Positions 8,956 through 17,638 of a stretch of 36,687 bases of DNA are shown here, piece after piece. Both the position numbers and the translations under genes were made by a program. The stretch spans positions 1 through 36,687 of the forward strand of contig WIXG01000578.1 of the NCBI GenBank assembly GCA_009869945.1, in the 5' to 3' direction. The DNA comes from Mesaphorura yosii. Lineage: Eukaryota; Arthropoda; Collembola; Poduromorpha; Tullbergiidae. Under the pieces are notes generated by a model. The model did not search any database and was not told the origin of the DNA. It saw nothing but the letters and a program-made list of their open reading frames with translations. The first letter of the stretch is position 1. Every line of letters begins with the position of its first letter.

Positions 8956-9131
8956 GAAAAAAAAGACGCTGGAGATGGAAAAGTACGGCAAAAAATCGAT
9001 CCGCTGCGTACAGCATCAAAAGTCCCGCGTACGCTCTGAGAGCGGTTTCTTTCCATGAGCAGAGCAACAAAGATAATTGCGTTTCCAAGATAATTCAGTT
9101 TTTAAGACTCCTCCACTTTATTCACCTTCAT
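8956..9131. repeat. Duplicated block, copy C (partial)
   Basis: Matches 6132-6300 with about 10 differences and a few indels. It supplies the 3' UTR and poly(A) region of the proline-rich gene at 9202. Identity to copy A fades near 9142. Confidence 0.8.
9117..9122 (-). terminator. Poly(A) signal AATAAA within block C
   Basis: TTTATT on the plus strand, 80 bp past the stop at 9202. The same hexamer is present in block A (~6281-6286) and as TTTATT in block B. Confidence 0.6.
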
Positions 9132-9201
9132 ACGCACATAAGTAACAAAAAATATAGATATAGAATTTCTCTAACACCAAAATCAGGCTTAAGTATAATA
9201 T

Positions 9202-9863
9202 TTAGAGCAGCTGCTGCTTGAGCACCGCCGCCAGCTCCCCGTCGTCCATCCTCTGCTGCCCGTAGCCGCCATACCCACCTTGCTGCTGCTGTGGCGCTGC
9301 GTTGCCGCCACCATATCCACCGCCCTGCTGCTGTTCGTACACCGATGCCTCGTACACAGTCGGAGCCTCGTAGTTGTTGTAGATTGGCTGTGGTGGTGGT
9401 GGTGGAGGTGGTGGAGGGTAGTACGGCTGTGGGACGTACCTGACCTGCTCCTTCACTGGGACGGGGTACGGCTGTGGCTTGGGGAAGGGGATCGGGATGA
9501 TGAGTGGAGGCTTGATGATCGGGATCGGGATGATTTTCGGCTTCAGGAGGAAGAATTTGAGGAGGCCTTTTTTCAGGAGGATAAGGGAGAGCGTGCGGTC
9601 ATCGGCGGGGGTTTGGAGGGCGGGGTCCAGAGGAGCTGTTGCTTCGGCGGCGGTGACTGCTGGGGTGACGGCGGGAGCGGTGGCCGAACCAGAGTCGGCT
9701 GCTTCGGGTGCCGGTTCGTCGGCCAGGGCGAGAAGGGCCATGCCCAGGAGGATCTGTTGAGTGAGAAATCAGTGACCAGTGAGTTTGGCTGGTCAATTCG
9801 AAGAAGATCCATCAGTGAAATGGTCAGTTGTCAACTTACGAGAATCGAGAGTCGGGCCTTCAT
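9202..9863 (-). CDS. Secreted Pro/Gln/Gly-rich protein, cuticle- or matrix-like
   Basis: Two exons (9840-9863, 9202-9753) give 191 aa. The eight-codon first exon joins to form MKARLSILILLGMALLALADEP without interruption, a clean signal peptide. An Ala/Pro/Glu/Asp-rich region follows. Next is a striking hydrophobic repeat of KP/IP pairs (LLKPKIIPIPIIKPPLIIPI), then a Pro/Tyr-rich segment with a run of nine prolines, then Gly/Gln/Tyr-rich repeats (QQQQGGYGGYGQQ). Such low-complexity secreted proteins are typical of cuticle, silk or glue matrices; no chitin-binding domain is seen. A TATA box is upstream. The 3' UTR is shared sequence with the duplicated block. Confidence 0.82.
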
Positions 9864-9979
9864 GGTTCCTTTCTTCTTCTGACTTGGAGTACAACTCTGA
9901 CTTGAACTTTGTCTTCACTTGGCTCCAGCTGCCACTTGTCGAGTTATGAATGAGTTGCTGTCTCCCACTCCGCCGCCGG

Positions 9980-9987
9980 TATTTATA
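9980..9987 (-). promoter_or_regulatory. TATA box TATAAATA for the Pro-rich gene
   Basis: TATAAATA on the minus strand, in a GC-rich surround. A CTCATTC initiator-like site lies about 35 bp downstream, giving a ~90-nt 5' UTR before the ATG at 9863. Confidence 0.6.
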
Positions 9988-10265
9988 CGGACGGAGAAGG
10001 AAGAGGAGCGGAGCGAAGAAAGTTTTCACAAGGTTTCCGTACTCCAGAAATATCCGTTCAAGGCTCGCACTTCCTCATTCAACGTTTTCAGTGACTCAAG
10101 CAGGGAGCACGAGTGCGATTGAATCAGCCGGTCGCAAAGTGAGCAGTCATCGCAGGTACGAGCAGACAGAAAGGGAAAGCGAGACGGAGACGGCGGCCCT
10201 GCGAGAAGGTCAACTCCAAAACCGTTACAAGGAAGACAAGCAGCAGCGTGCACTTAATCTTCGCT

Positions 10266-10271
10266 TTTATT
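10266..10271 (-). terminator. Poly(A) signal AATAAA for the short secreted peptide
   Basis: TTTATT on the plus strand, 98 bp past the stop at 10369. Confidence 0.55.
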
Positions 10272-10368
10272 ATCGAACAACAACAGTAAACAACTCTCAC
10301 TCAGTGTCCATGTGTTCAATTAAATACTGTCTTAATTTAGCCTGGTAGTAGGCGTGAGTGCGTCGTGC

Positions 10369-10656
10369 TCAGCGCCCAAAGAGAAGAGTGCCGAGCGGGA
10401 CGAGCTGGACTGTGTTTTGTGAGTTGGGAATCGGCTGCGGGGCGTCTGGAGTGGAGAAATGCGATGTGATTAATGTGATGGTACCTTAATTATTGAGTTT
10501 GATTATTAATCGGCCAATTTAGCCAAACTTACTGTACGCCCATCCGAAAATGCGATCTGATGGCTGGGCTTCCGGTTGAGATTCTTCGGCTGCTGCGTAC
10601 ATGACGAGTGCCAGAACGATGAGGAAGATGATAAATGTGGACTTGTAGGCTGCCAT
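10369..10656 (-). CDS. Short secreted peptide precursor (66 aa) ending in Phe-Gly-Arg
   Basis: Two exons (10533-10656, 10369-10445) with a GTAAGT donor and a TCCACTCCAG acceptor join in phase. Residues 1-23 are a signal peptide (FIIFLIVLALVMYAAA). The remaining ~43 residues have no cysteine and end in PLGTLLFGR then stop. A terminal Gly-Arg is what remains when a peptidylglycine amidation site sits at the very end of a precursor, so an amidated ...LLF peptide is possible. There is no clear dibasic cleavage site, however, so this is inference. It could equally be a small cuticular or antimicrobial peptide. No family is recognised. TATA and poly(A) signals flank it neatly. Confidence 0.75.
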
Positions 10657-10754
10657 GGCGAGAGGAGAGTTGGAGAGGGCTGTTGGGGCTTGCTGGAGTG
10701 TTTGGAGTCGGGAATCGGGTGACGGGTGTGAATTTAGCGAAAGAATTCGCTGGT

Positions 10755-10761
10755 TTTATAC
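10755..10761 (-). promoter_or_regulatory. TATA box TATAAAA for the short secreted peptide
   Basis: TATAAAA on the minus strand, ~100 bp upstream of the ATG at 10656. Confidence 0.6.
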
Positions 10762-11519
10762 TGGGCGACAGACTGGGAGTCATGCATCATACGCTGCTGC
10801 ACACCGCACCGCAGTGCAATTACGTCGAGGCAGCGACTCTATCAAATGTTCCGGATCCAATTCATTGATTTCATTCTGATGTCATTGATACGCTCTGCAA
10901 TCATTGATCAACTACTATTCATTAGCTTTTACTCAGATCGTGTGCAATACAAATCTTAATTTAGGCTCCAGACGGGGGCCGGTTCCCACAAATGGCAGAT
11001 CACGTCAATGTCTGGAATGTGAAATGAATCAACTCAACCGCGTAGTGAAGTTCTGCAGCTCTCCCAAGCACATAACTGGGCCAGAGTTTGTCGCGTATTT
11101 GGACAGGTGACCGCAGATTAGCATACATGTTTCGTAGCAATGCATGGTAAATGGTTGAGGTGATGAATTGACTCGCTGGATGCAAACATGATCCCCGTCA
11201 CTTGTCAATCCTGGCGTACGTAATTCGTGGCCATGCCGACTTCAGCGATGATTGCGGATACCCCAACTTGGTTCCGGTCCAGAATAGAATACGAGACTAA
11301 ATTTAATATTGAAGCAACTTGAATATTCCACTAGCATTAAAGTGCAGTTTACGATTCTTGATTTTCAGATTAATTATGTCGCAATTTTCCTCACAGCAGA
11401 GCAAAAGCAGTGTAAGCAGCTATCGAATCACAATCTTCACTCTCAAAATCAGGCTATCAAAATCGTGAATCCACGAGTGTCCGAAAATAGGAATTACCAA
11501 CCGCAGTCGGATTTATGTA
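10762..11519. other. Intergenic, no gene recognised
   Basis: Only short frames without recognisable motifs on either strand. The distal part may be the decayed upstream portion of the receptor-like region that follows, but I cannot show it. Confidence 0.4.
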
Positions 11520-12813
11520 CGTCAACTGCATTACGCAGCTGGACAATTGTCGACTACGCCAATAAATTGTGGCAGACGAATACGGCTGGCTGTACGTCGT
11601 ACAATTGGTGGAGTTGATTTTGACCGCCATTGGCACACAGTCTGAATTGAGAGACTTATTGTGCTTGTGATTTGCGGGTGCGAGGCGAGCCTGCAGTTTG
11701 TTTTCGAGTTGATGGCAAGGCCGGGCGCTGAGGAGAATCTTTACGTGATGTGCAATGGGGGCGGCGAGGGCGGGGACGAAGCAATAAAGCTTCGTGGGAG
11801 CTGCTCCTGTTTGGCAGAGTCGCCACAGCAATGGGCCTCTCCTTCTCGTACGTCGTCGCCCAGCTCCTCCCACCCACCCTCGTCATTCTGTATTACGCCA
11901 TTCTCATCCCCGACTAGATCCACACTGCCAAGTTAAGGCTCGCATCGCCGAACCTCATGCATCCTCCAACAACCGCCCAAGCCTAGGCCATCCGGATCCT
12001 CATGGGCCTCTCCCAGTGGCGTAAGGATAAATTTTGGATCCCAGGGCAAACTCATGACTGGACCCCCGTCATTAAATCTAAGACTATTTTCGCGAGCGAA
12101 GCAAGCGAGCAAATTGGGTGTTGCCATCTCTTTAATACATGTACCTATACAAAATTCCGAAGAACGACTTAAGCCAAGCGTCTATGGCACTCAAATTGGG
12201 CTTTGGGTAAAATTTCTAAAACCTCTGCGAGGGTTGGCGGGCCCCTGTGTCCCTCCTCGGCCCAGGGCCCTGGGTCAACCGCCCCGGCTGCCCTCCCCTC
12301 CTTACGCCGTTGGTCTCTCCGACCACGAATTCTGCCAACTCGTCCTTCTCCGCAATCAATATTTGGGTCATGATGATAATAATCGGCTACTCTACTGCAC
12401 TCGTCATGTTTCATGATCAGATCTCTGAATTCATGATACTCGCCATGGCCAACGTCGTCCTCATGACTTTTTGCGCATTTGTGCTGGTGTTTCGGCTCTT
12501 TCAGACGATGGCAGGGGATTTCTCGAAGCTTCTTCGATTAGTGAATGAGAGGTAGGGCGGTAGAGGGTTGGAAAGGAGGAGGGCGAGGAGCATGCGTGAG
12601 TTTAAAGCTCGGATCAGGCAGTTTGTTGTGGACTCGCACAGTTCACTGAATGTGTATGACTCTTGTGTTGATAAAATCATCTCACTGGTGGTAGCGTTCA
12701 CGGAGACGTACCACCATGCGAATTTCGAAGATAAAGATTTTGTCCGTCTTTTTGTCAATGCGTTGTTCAAGAAAAGTCTGAGTTCCGCAGAATTCTCTTA
12801 TGCATGGAAATGA
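11520..12813 (+). pseudogene. Degenerate multi-pass membrane protein, probably a chemoreceptor, interrupted by a MITE
   Basis: Hydrophobic segments appear in sequence on the plus strand but in changing frames: YVVQLVELILTAIGTQSEL (~11600), then FGRVATAMGLSFSYVVAQLL and PPTLVILYYAILIPD (~11810-11918). After the MITE come INIWVMMIIIGYSTALVMF and MILAMANVVLMTFCAFVLVF (~12360-12500), a basic loop, and a final frame ending at 12813. In-frame stops (for example TAG after LIPD) and frame changes make it non-functional. The order of membrane segments and short loops fits the gustatory-receptor-like family intact elsewhere in this window. The assignment rests on this pattern alone. Confidence 0.45.
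12014..12312. mobile_element. hAT-like MITE, 299 bp
   Basis: The left end CAGTGGCGTAAGGA and the inverted right end (CAACGGCGTAAGGA on the other strand) match at 12 of 14 bases. The element is flanked by 8-bp direct repeats, GCCTCTCC at 12006-12013 and GTCTCTCC at 12313-12320 (7 of 8 identical), the target-duplication size of hAT elements. The interior is non-coding and ends in a C-rich tract. It is non-autonomous; no transposase is in the window. It sits inside the decayed receptor-like gene. Confidence 0.75.
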
Positions 12814-13015
12814 ATTCGATTTCGATCCACGGCACAACTCGCCTCATGAAGGCAGGCTCCTCCACAAAGAACGGGCTCGATTGAGAAGACCTTTGAAGCG
12901 GTATGAGAGGAATTCAAAACACGAGTTATATAATCCACAGCTCAAGTCCATCAAAATGTAGTTAAAGTTAATTCCAAGCTCCAGCTCCAGCCTGTTGACG
13001 GTGCCATTCGTTTAC

Positions 13016-14056
13016 ATGGTGCAGTATTCGTCCACTGCAGCGATGAGATCAAAGTGGGCGACCCACACGCAAAGAACTGTGATCAAGCTTGGACCTTGCC
13101 TCTCCCTAACTTTAACTGTGCAGCTATTTTTGGTCCTTATCGACGTTCCCTTACCGTCCTCAAATGGAGTCGCCCTCGCCTCCGCACTGCCCCAACAACG
13201 CACCACCACCCAGCGCCCCTGCACTGGGTACCTGTGCGAGTACATGCAACTAAACAACGAGATCGCGGCCGCCCAGGGCGACATCGAGAAACTGGCGGAT
13301 ATTACAAGGAGGCTGCAAGACCTCCGCAACCGCAACACAGAAGAGCAGCGAAGGTCGCAGGAGCTGCAGAGTATGCGGGAGCAGGCGGAACGAAGGCGCA
13401 TCGAGGAGAGGAGACGCCAGGAGGAAGAAAGGGAGCGCGAACGACGGCGCCAGGAGGAGGAACGAAGGAGTCAAGAGAACTCAAGGTCACGGGGGAGGAC
13501 GTGGATGTTCTTAGGGCTTTGTGTGGGTGGGGTGCTGCTTTTCATCGGGTGCGTCTGGTGTGCTGTCCAAATGTGTAGCGATGACAGTCCAACAGGGACG
13601 AATGTGGAGGGCTACCAGCTGAAGGACGGAGACGGTGTTGGTGGCGATTGCGGAGCCGGGCACACGCCGGGTGGGTTCATTTTCCCACCGGGCCCTACAA
13701 CGGCAACGTACACGTTCACACCAGACGGTGGGCAGCCATGCATGTTCACTCCGCTCGGAGTCGGTGAACCCGTGCAGTGGGCAGCGACCCCCAACCCAAG
13801 TCCTCAGTTCAGGCCTCGAGATGAGTCGAATTCGACGAGCAACGAAGCAGCAGCAGCGCTGCCTTCGCCCTCCGCACCGCCTCCAGAGTACCACCAAGCT
13901 GTGAGCTATCCACCGTACGAGGAGGAGGAGCCGGACCCGAAGCCCGGAGGGAGGAAGAAGAGGATTCCGGGGTAAGGATTTTGTTGGAGTCGATCTTAAT
14001 ACTTTGGTCAGTTAATTTACTTGTGTGTTTTTCTTTTTTTATATAGGCCAACTTAA
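13016..14056 (+). CDS. Type I-like membrane protein with coiled coil and cytoplasmic PPxY motif
   Basis: Exon 1 runs from ATG 13016 (or 13043) to 13971. After a 75-bp intron (GTAAGG...TATATAG) exon 2 adds only three codons, ending at TAA 14054-14056; 321 aa from the first ATG. Residues ~26-43 are a hydrophobic signal or anchor. A Cys-x4-Cys segment follows, then a long Arg/Glu/Gln coiled coil (~77-153). A transmembrane helix spans ~163-186 (FLGLCVGGVLLFIGCVWCA). The Pro/Gly-rich cytoplasmic tail contains PPEY at 289-292 and an acidic YPPYEEEE stretch. PPxY motifs bind WW domains, for example Nedd4-family ligases. No named family is recognised. AATAAA at 14211-14216 ends the gene. Confidence 0.75.
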
Positions 14057-14210
14057 AAGATCTGTTTCGATTGAGGTTGGTGATGAGTTTGTGGCTACGT
14101 CGTCTGGTCTCTAAGCTTTAAGATCTCGTCATATGTTAGTGAATTTTAGATCTGGGCCATTGCATTACTTGGTTATGACTTATACAGAACTGAGAGCAGA
14201 ATCTTTACGA

Positions 14211-14216
14211 AATAAA
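14211..14216 (+). terminator. Poly(A) signal AATAAA
   Basis: Lies 155 bp after the proposed stop at 14056, supporting the two-exon model of the coiled-coil PPxY gene. Confidence 0.55.
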
Positions 14217-14565
14217 CCCTGATTTTATTGACTTAAATCCGTGCAATTGACTGTAGACTCCATAATCCATGCTCCATACTTTTGGTTTCCTTCTTTCGAC
14301 ATTCGACGTGTGCAATTTAGGTTTTGGCCATTTTTGGCCGTTCTGCTCTGCTTTCATCAAACTTGCTGCGACGAATACTGCAGTGCACTGTAGTGCACGA
14401 ACAAAGATGTTCTCTACTCAGGCGGGACGTCCGTACAGCGGGTAGACTCCTCTTTAAAGCGTTTTTGTTGTACCTCGCAGACGTCGCATCGGCTTGCTTT
14501 CAGTTCATTCTTACCAGTGATCGACCCAGTAAGCAGTGCAGTGTCCGTGCAGTAGCATTTACAGA
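14217..14565. other. Intergenic and RPA2 5' region
   Basis: No other gene seen. It presumably contains the RPA2 promoter and 5' UTR; no TATA box is evident, as is usual for a housekeeping gene. Confidence 0.4.
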
Positions 14566-15718
14566 ATGTGGTCAACTGGAGCCAGTGCATTTGGCGATGG
14601 GGGAGCTGCGGGTGGAGGCGGTGGATTTATGCCGTCACAGCAAGACACAAGTGGCTCCGAAAAGAAGGTACGAACAGAGATCGAATTTGCCTTTCGAACC
14701 CAGCAAATTGATCAAAAGCTGTTGACTAATTTTATTGTGTGCTGATTTTCAGGGTCGAACTACAGGCAAGAACATTGTCCCGGTCGCAATTAGGCAGCTC
14801 TTGGAATCTAAAGACGATACTCTTCGAATTGAGGACACTGACGTACACACAGTAAGTCCAGTTCCAGTTAACAGGAGCAAAGGAGAACTAAAATGTGCTA
14901 GATTTTGATAAAATTGGTGTTCGTCTCTTTCGCAGTTAACAATTTTGGGGTTGGTGAAGTCTGTCGAGCCTTCTACGACAAAAGTGGTATTCATAATCGA
15001 CGATGGATCCGGAGTTATCGAAGCAGTTCAGTACGTGGGGACGGATGGAGTAAGTTATTAATCGAAGTGTAGCTTTTGCCGTGACTTCAACTGCTGTTTG
15101 CCTTGCTCAGGACGGCGGCCTGGAATCGGCCACTCTCCTCACAGAAGGCACGTACGGTCGTGTCGTCGGTTCACTTCGCACTCAAGGAAGGGGCGATGGA
15201 GCTCGCAAGTACATTGTCATCTACAAAGTGATGCCCGTCACGGACCTGAACGAGCTGACTTGCCACCTGCTGGAGGTGTTCCAGGTTCCAGGCAAGCTTC
15301 GGAGACTCAAGGAAGCACAGAACGCGCGCATCAACGGAGCCGGGGTGAACACCGTCCCATCAGCGTTGGTTGGGAACGGCTTCGGGGGCACGAATGGGGC
15401 GGCGAATGGCGGTGCGGCTGGAGGAGTTGTTGACGGAGCAGGCGGAGGATTCACGGGCCCACAAAACGTGGTCCTGAACATGATCAAGAGCTGCACGAGC
15501 GAGACGGGAATGGATCGGGCAGACATTCTTCGAAGTGTGAAGGGCAGTCTCAGCGCCAAGGACATTGAGTAAGCTTTGCCTTCATGCATTAACTGGCAAA
15601 AGCAAGCCCCGAATTTTCTAATGATTCTTCTTACAGCGCCGCAATCGACTTCCTGAGCGGTGAAGGGCACATTTTCTCGACGGTTGACGACGACCATTAC
15701 CGGGTCACTGATTGGTAG
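14566..15718 (+). CDS. RPA2: Replication protein A 32-kDa subunit
   Basis: Five exons (14566-14667, 14753-14851, 14936-15049, 15111-15568, 15637-15718) join in phase and give 284 aa, close to the usual ~270. Residues 1-34 are the Gly/Ser-rich N-terminus that is phosphorylated in other animals. Exons 2-4 hold the OB fold ([55 protein letters not shown]). A Gly-rich linker leads to the C-terminal winged helix ([43 protein letters not shown]). RPA binds single-stranded DNA as a heterotrimer in replication, repair and checkpoint signalling, and this subunit recruits repair factors through the winged helix. The unusually Gly/Ala-rich linker (~200-225) is longer than in vertebrates. Confidence 0.95.
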
Positions 15719-15780
15719 GCGCCAAGCAAGCAGCATGAAGGATCGCCTGCCCGTCACTCCTCACTTCTGAATTTCAACTC

Positions 15781-15829
15781 TTTATTTACAAAATTTTATA
15801 TTCTGACATTGCAAAAGGTATGCAATAAA
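15781..15829. terminator. Overlapping convergent poly(A) signals (RPA2 + and PPxY gene -)
   Basis: AATAAA at 15824-15829 serves RPA2. TTTATT at 15781-15786 gives a minus-strand AATAAA for the gene at 15940. Each lies beyond the other, so the two mature 3' UTRs should overlap by roughly 50 bp or more. Confidence 0.6.
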
Positions 15830-15939
15830 AACCAACATTGAGATTCTTAATTACAGTGTTCAGTGTTGTAGCGTGTAAGGACGTTGCGTTCTCTTGAGTA
15901 CATGGCTTCGGATAAGGCGATCAGAATCTTGCATCACAG

Positions 15940-16582
15940 TCAGTATCTTTCTTGGGACGTCGTCGGTCCCGCCTGGCTGGCGCCAGCAGCAGCAGAATTT
16001 GGAATGTTTATATTTACATTGGACGAATCCACAGCAGCGGCAGCGGAGACTGGCGAAGGCGATTGATTGGTCGGCGGCTCGTTGGACATAATTTGGCCGT
16101 ACGTTGGCAGAATATTTCCATTGTTGCTCGGCCCGGAATGTGTCATGCCTGCACCTGTGCCTGCCCCCGCACCACTGCCCTTCAGCTCCGACTCCGAAAA
16201 GAGGTCGTAGTAGCTGGGGGGCAGGTCGTGGCTTGGGTTTACGCTCGTGTTGTTGTTCGCCTCAGTCGGGTAGTTGAGGTCCGAGCCGGGAAAGATTATG
16301 GCGATCTGGTGTCGGGGGTTCCGTGTAGTTATGTTGATTGAGCGGCGGAAGGGGCCGGACGATGAGCTCCTGAAAACAACAAAGCAACAGGCGAGGGTCA
16401 GACATTTGTTAACCCCACAACATTCGTTTATACTTTAAGCGTTAAGTGACTTACTCGAAGATGAGTCCATTCCTCGCTTGGTGCAGAAGTGCTCGCTGGC
16501 GCTCCAGTCGCTTGTAGCGGCGGTAGTTGAAGTAGATCAGGATCAGGACGAAGAGGGTCAGCGCAATGAGTTTCAGCTCCAT
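15940..16582 (-). CDS. Small single-pass membrane protein with PPSY and LPTY motifs
   Basis: Two exons (16455-16582, 15940-16369) join through a split GAG codon to give 185 aa. The start MELKLIALTLFVLILIYFNY is a short N-terminal transmembrane helix, followed directly by a basic stretch (RRYKRLERQR), so the tail should be cytoplasmic. The tail has DLPPSYYDLFSESEL (PPSY, the strongest WW-ligand motif) and NILPTYGQ, then a Ser/Ala/Pro-rich end. The layout, one helix plus PPxY and LPxY, recalls Nedd4 adaptors such as Commissureless or the WBP1/VOPP group. I see no homology strong enough to name it. It is convergent with RPA2. Confidence 0.78.
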
Positions 16583-17553
16583 TGAAGTGTCAGTGCGCAG
16601 CTGGGGGCTCAGCACCCATGCCAATCACAACGAAGTAAACAACCAAAAGGCAGGCACGGCACAGGAAGCCTGGAAGAACTTTTTCTCTCGATCAAAGTCA
16701 CGACCAAGGCTGTCGGAGTCAAAGCCAAAAATCGATGGGCTTTAAAATTTAAAGGCAAACTTCAATTTCCACTTTCCAGTAGAACAGGGCAGCAAAAGTC
16801 GTGCAAAATGCCGTGCAAAAGTAGGAAAAGTCACAGTTACTTTAAATATTGAATCATCACATTGCTAAATTGCTAAAAGCTTTTGCATGTTGAGCAAAGG
16901 CAAAACCACGCTCAGCTCATCAGTTCGAGTTAACTCGAAACTGAAACTACGTCATAAGACAAAAAAAACGAGCTTAGCTAAGCAGTGGCAGTTGGCTGTA
17001 GTTAGCAACGTATTTTGTACGTACTTACGTGCTTGCTTGCGATGGTGGTGGCCTGGCTTATGGCTCGGAGCGAGTTGTAAGTGTTCGAGTTCCAGTTGTA
17101 AATGCGTGATGGTTATGAAATGAAATACGTGCGGACGTGCAGCAGAACGAAGTACGAAGACGAGTTTAATCGCAATGCTCTGCTGTAATGCAATGAAGTA
17201 GTGAACCAGCGACAAGACGACTTTTGGCCTACTCCTGCGATCGAGAGACAAATGACAAGGTCATCAATTTCAACTTGCTATTTGCCAAGTTGCCAAGTCA
17301 CAAGCACGAGAACGGCGACTGCATTAGCAGTTTCAGCGTCAGCAGCTGCTACTATTCTTTTCAGGGCGTATTTGCATTTAATTGTGGTGGCTCGAAGCCT
17401 GAGTCACAAAGGGCGGCGGCGAATGTCGTGCCCTCGATTTAATGAGGTTGGGTTCAAACCTCCAAGCTACCACAGGCCCAAATTTCGACGCGTGATCGTC
17501 TTCTGAGCAAGACGGGGCCATAAATTCGATCGTTGGAGACACAGACGCAGATT
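16583..17553. other. Intergenic, ~1 kb, no gene recognised
   Basis: Short frames on both strands lack motifs and splice support. It lies between two minus-strand genes, so the left part should hold the promoter of the PPxY gene and the right end the 3' UTR of the oxidoreductase. Confidence 0.45.
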
Positions 17554-17559
17554 TTTATT
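17554..17559 (-). terminator. Poly(A) signal AATAAA for the oxidoreductase
   Basis: TTTATT on the plus strand, 80 bp past the stop at 17639. Confidence 0.55.
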
Positions 17560-17638
17560 CAGAATTAGCATACTTTAATGGATTTAATATGACCACAATG
17601 AAAAGAACCAAAATTTCATGCAGATAGAGTAGAAGAAT

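Noticed and set aside
9280..9882. Trp/Arg-rich plus-strand frame
   Set aside because: Complement of the Pro-rich gene; proline codons read as Trp/Gly/Arg on the other strand.
12995..13015. Start of the coiled-coil membrane protein at 12995
   Set aside because: The codon is TTG; ATG at 13016 or 13043 is the plausible eukaryotic start.
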